Below, piece after piece: positions 63,825 through 64,000 of a DNA stretch of 64,000 nt. The translations under genes were made by a program, and so were the position numbers. This DNA comes from Mycobacterium genavense ATCC 51234 (GTDB lineage Bacteria; Actinomycetota; Actinomycetes; Mycobacteriales; Mycobacteriaceae). The stretch covers positions 210,861 to 274,860 of the forward strand of contig NZ_JAGZ01000006.1 in assembly GCF_000526915.1 (NCBI RefSeq). The letters are read 5' to 3'. The notes beneath the pieces were generated by a model. The model saw nothing but the letters and a program-made list of their open reading frames with translations. It had not been told where the DNA came from and did no database searches. How positions within the stretch are numbered: position 1 is the first letter of the stretch; the number at the start of each line of letters is the position of its first letter.

Positions 63825-64000
63825 ATGTCTTCGATCGCTTCGTCTTCGGCGGTGGTGGTGAGCCCGAAGGAGCGGTTGGAGGTGTTGTTTGGTGAGTTGG
63901 CGGAGTTGGCTGGTCAGCGCAATGCCATTGATGCCCGCATGGTGGCGATCACCGCCGAGATTGACCGTGATGGGTTGTGCGGGATGACCGGTGCGCGGTC
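63825..64000 (+). CDS. 13E12-repeat / DUF222 HNH endonuclease family, 5' part only
   Basis: The ATG at 63825 opens a frame that runs off the window: SSIASSSAVVVSPKERLEVL, FGELAELAGQRNAIDARMVA, ITAEIDRDGLCGMTGARS. This is the characteristic start of the 13E12 repeat family (DUF222 with a C-terminal HNH nuclease), multi-copy genes in mycobacteria that are often associated with recombination. The upstream stretch 63682-63824 has no other gene. Confidence 0.75.
   Translation, partial: MSSIASSSAVVVSPKERLEVLFGELAELAGQRNAIDARMVAITAEIDRDGLCGMTGAR

Overview
The window is a stretch of mycobacterial chromosome. It is GC-rich, with GTG/TTG starts and tight minus-strand operons. From about 21.6 kb onward its gene order follows the M. 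tuberculosis block Rv2444c (rne) to Rv2478c (ssb-like). It differs from M. tuberculosis by a LysM/mannose-lectin gene next to valS, a FAD monooxygenase next to Rv2449c, an FAD oxidoreductase after aglA, and loss of the two MFS transporters that flank clpX-mmuM there. A non-tuberculous Mycobacterium is the best guess; I cannot name the species.

Left part (1-20.6 kb), accessory and decaying. It opens with gene remnants (lactate permease, DUF1942-like secreted protein, GMC oxidoreductase) among intact genes for an LGFP lipoprotein, a Tat-exported DUF1906 protein and a MarR regulator. From about 4 to 17.7 kb lies a dormancy (DosR-regulon-like) island: a DosS/DosT-type oxygen-sensing kinase, a phosphoribosyltransferase-erythromycin esterase fusion (Rv2030c type), hspX, universal stress proteins, two Acg-type nitroreductases, a DUF302 protein, an Rv1733c-type membrane protein, a metal P-type ATPase fused to a hemerythrin domain and a Kef antiporter. 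Several DosR-box-like palindromes lie upstream. The kinase, the Rv2030c homologue, hspX, DUF302 and Rv1733c-type genes read intact. Both nitroreductases, both USP loci, the GNAT, the ATPase and the antiporter are broken by frameshifts, nonsense codons, a 7-bp tandem duplication, deletions or small in-place inversions.

Middle (20.7-44.4 kb): a TetR gene with two operator-like palindromes, then rne, ndk, a DUF4233 membrane protein, folC and valS (RNA turnover, nucleotides, folate, translation), the lectin, a saccharopine-dehydrogenase-like protein, a broken monooxygenase, a broken rpfE, mobA, korB-korA (2-oxoglutarate:ferredoxin oxidoreductase), clpX, mmuM, clpP2-clpP1, tig and tRNA-Pro. The clpP1P2-clpX-tig set is the protein quality-control core.

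Right part (44.3-64 kb): tRNA-Gly, lipP, nei (frameshifted), rpiB, an Rv2466c-type mycothiol-dependent reductase, pepN (3' end broken), a DUF5130 gene, a small gene resembling the cytochrome oxidase subunit ctaJ, an HNH nuclease, glbO, aglA, an FAD oxidoreductase, Rv2474c/Rv2475c homologues, the giant NAD-glutamate dehydrogenase, the ABC-F factor ettA, an ssb-like gene with a frameshifted tail, and the start of a 13E12-type gene that runs off the window.

Lesions are unusually frequent. Some are single-base indels in short homopolymers and could be sequencing or assembly errors. Others (the 7-bp duplication, the inversion between 11-bp inverted repeats, large deletions and a catalytic Glu-to-Asp change in rpfE) are genuine mutational signatures.
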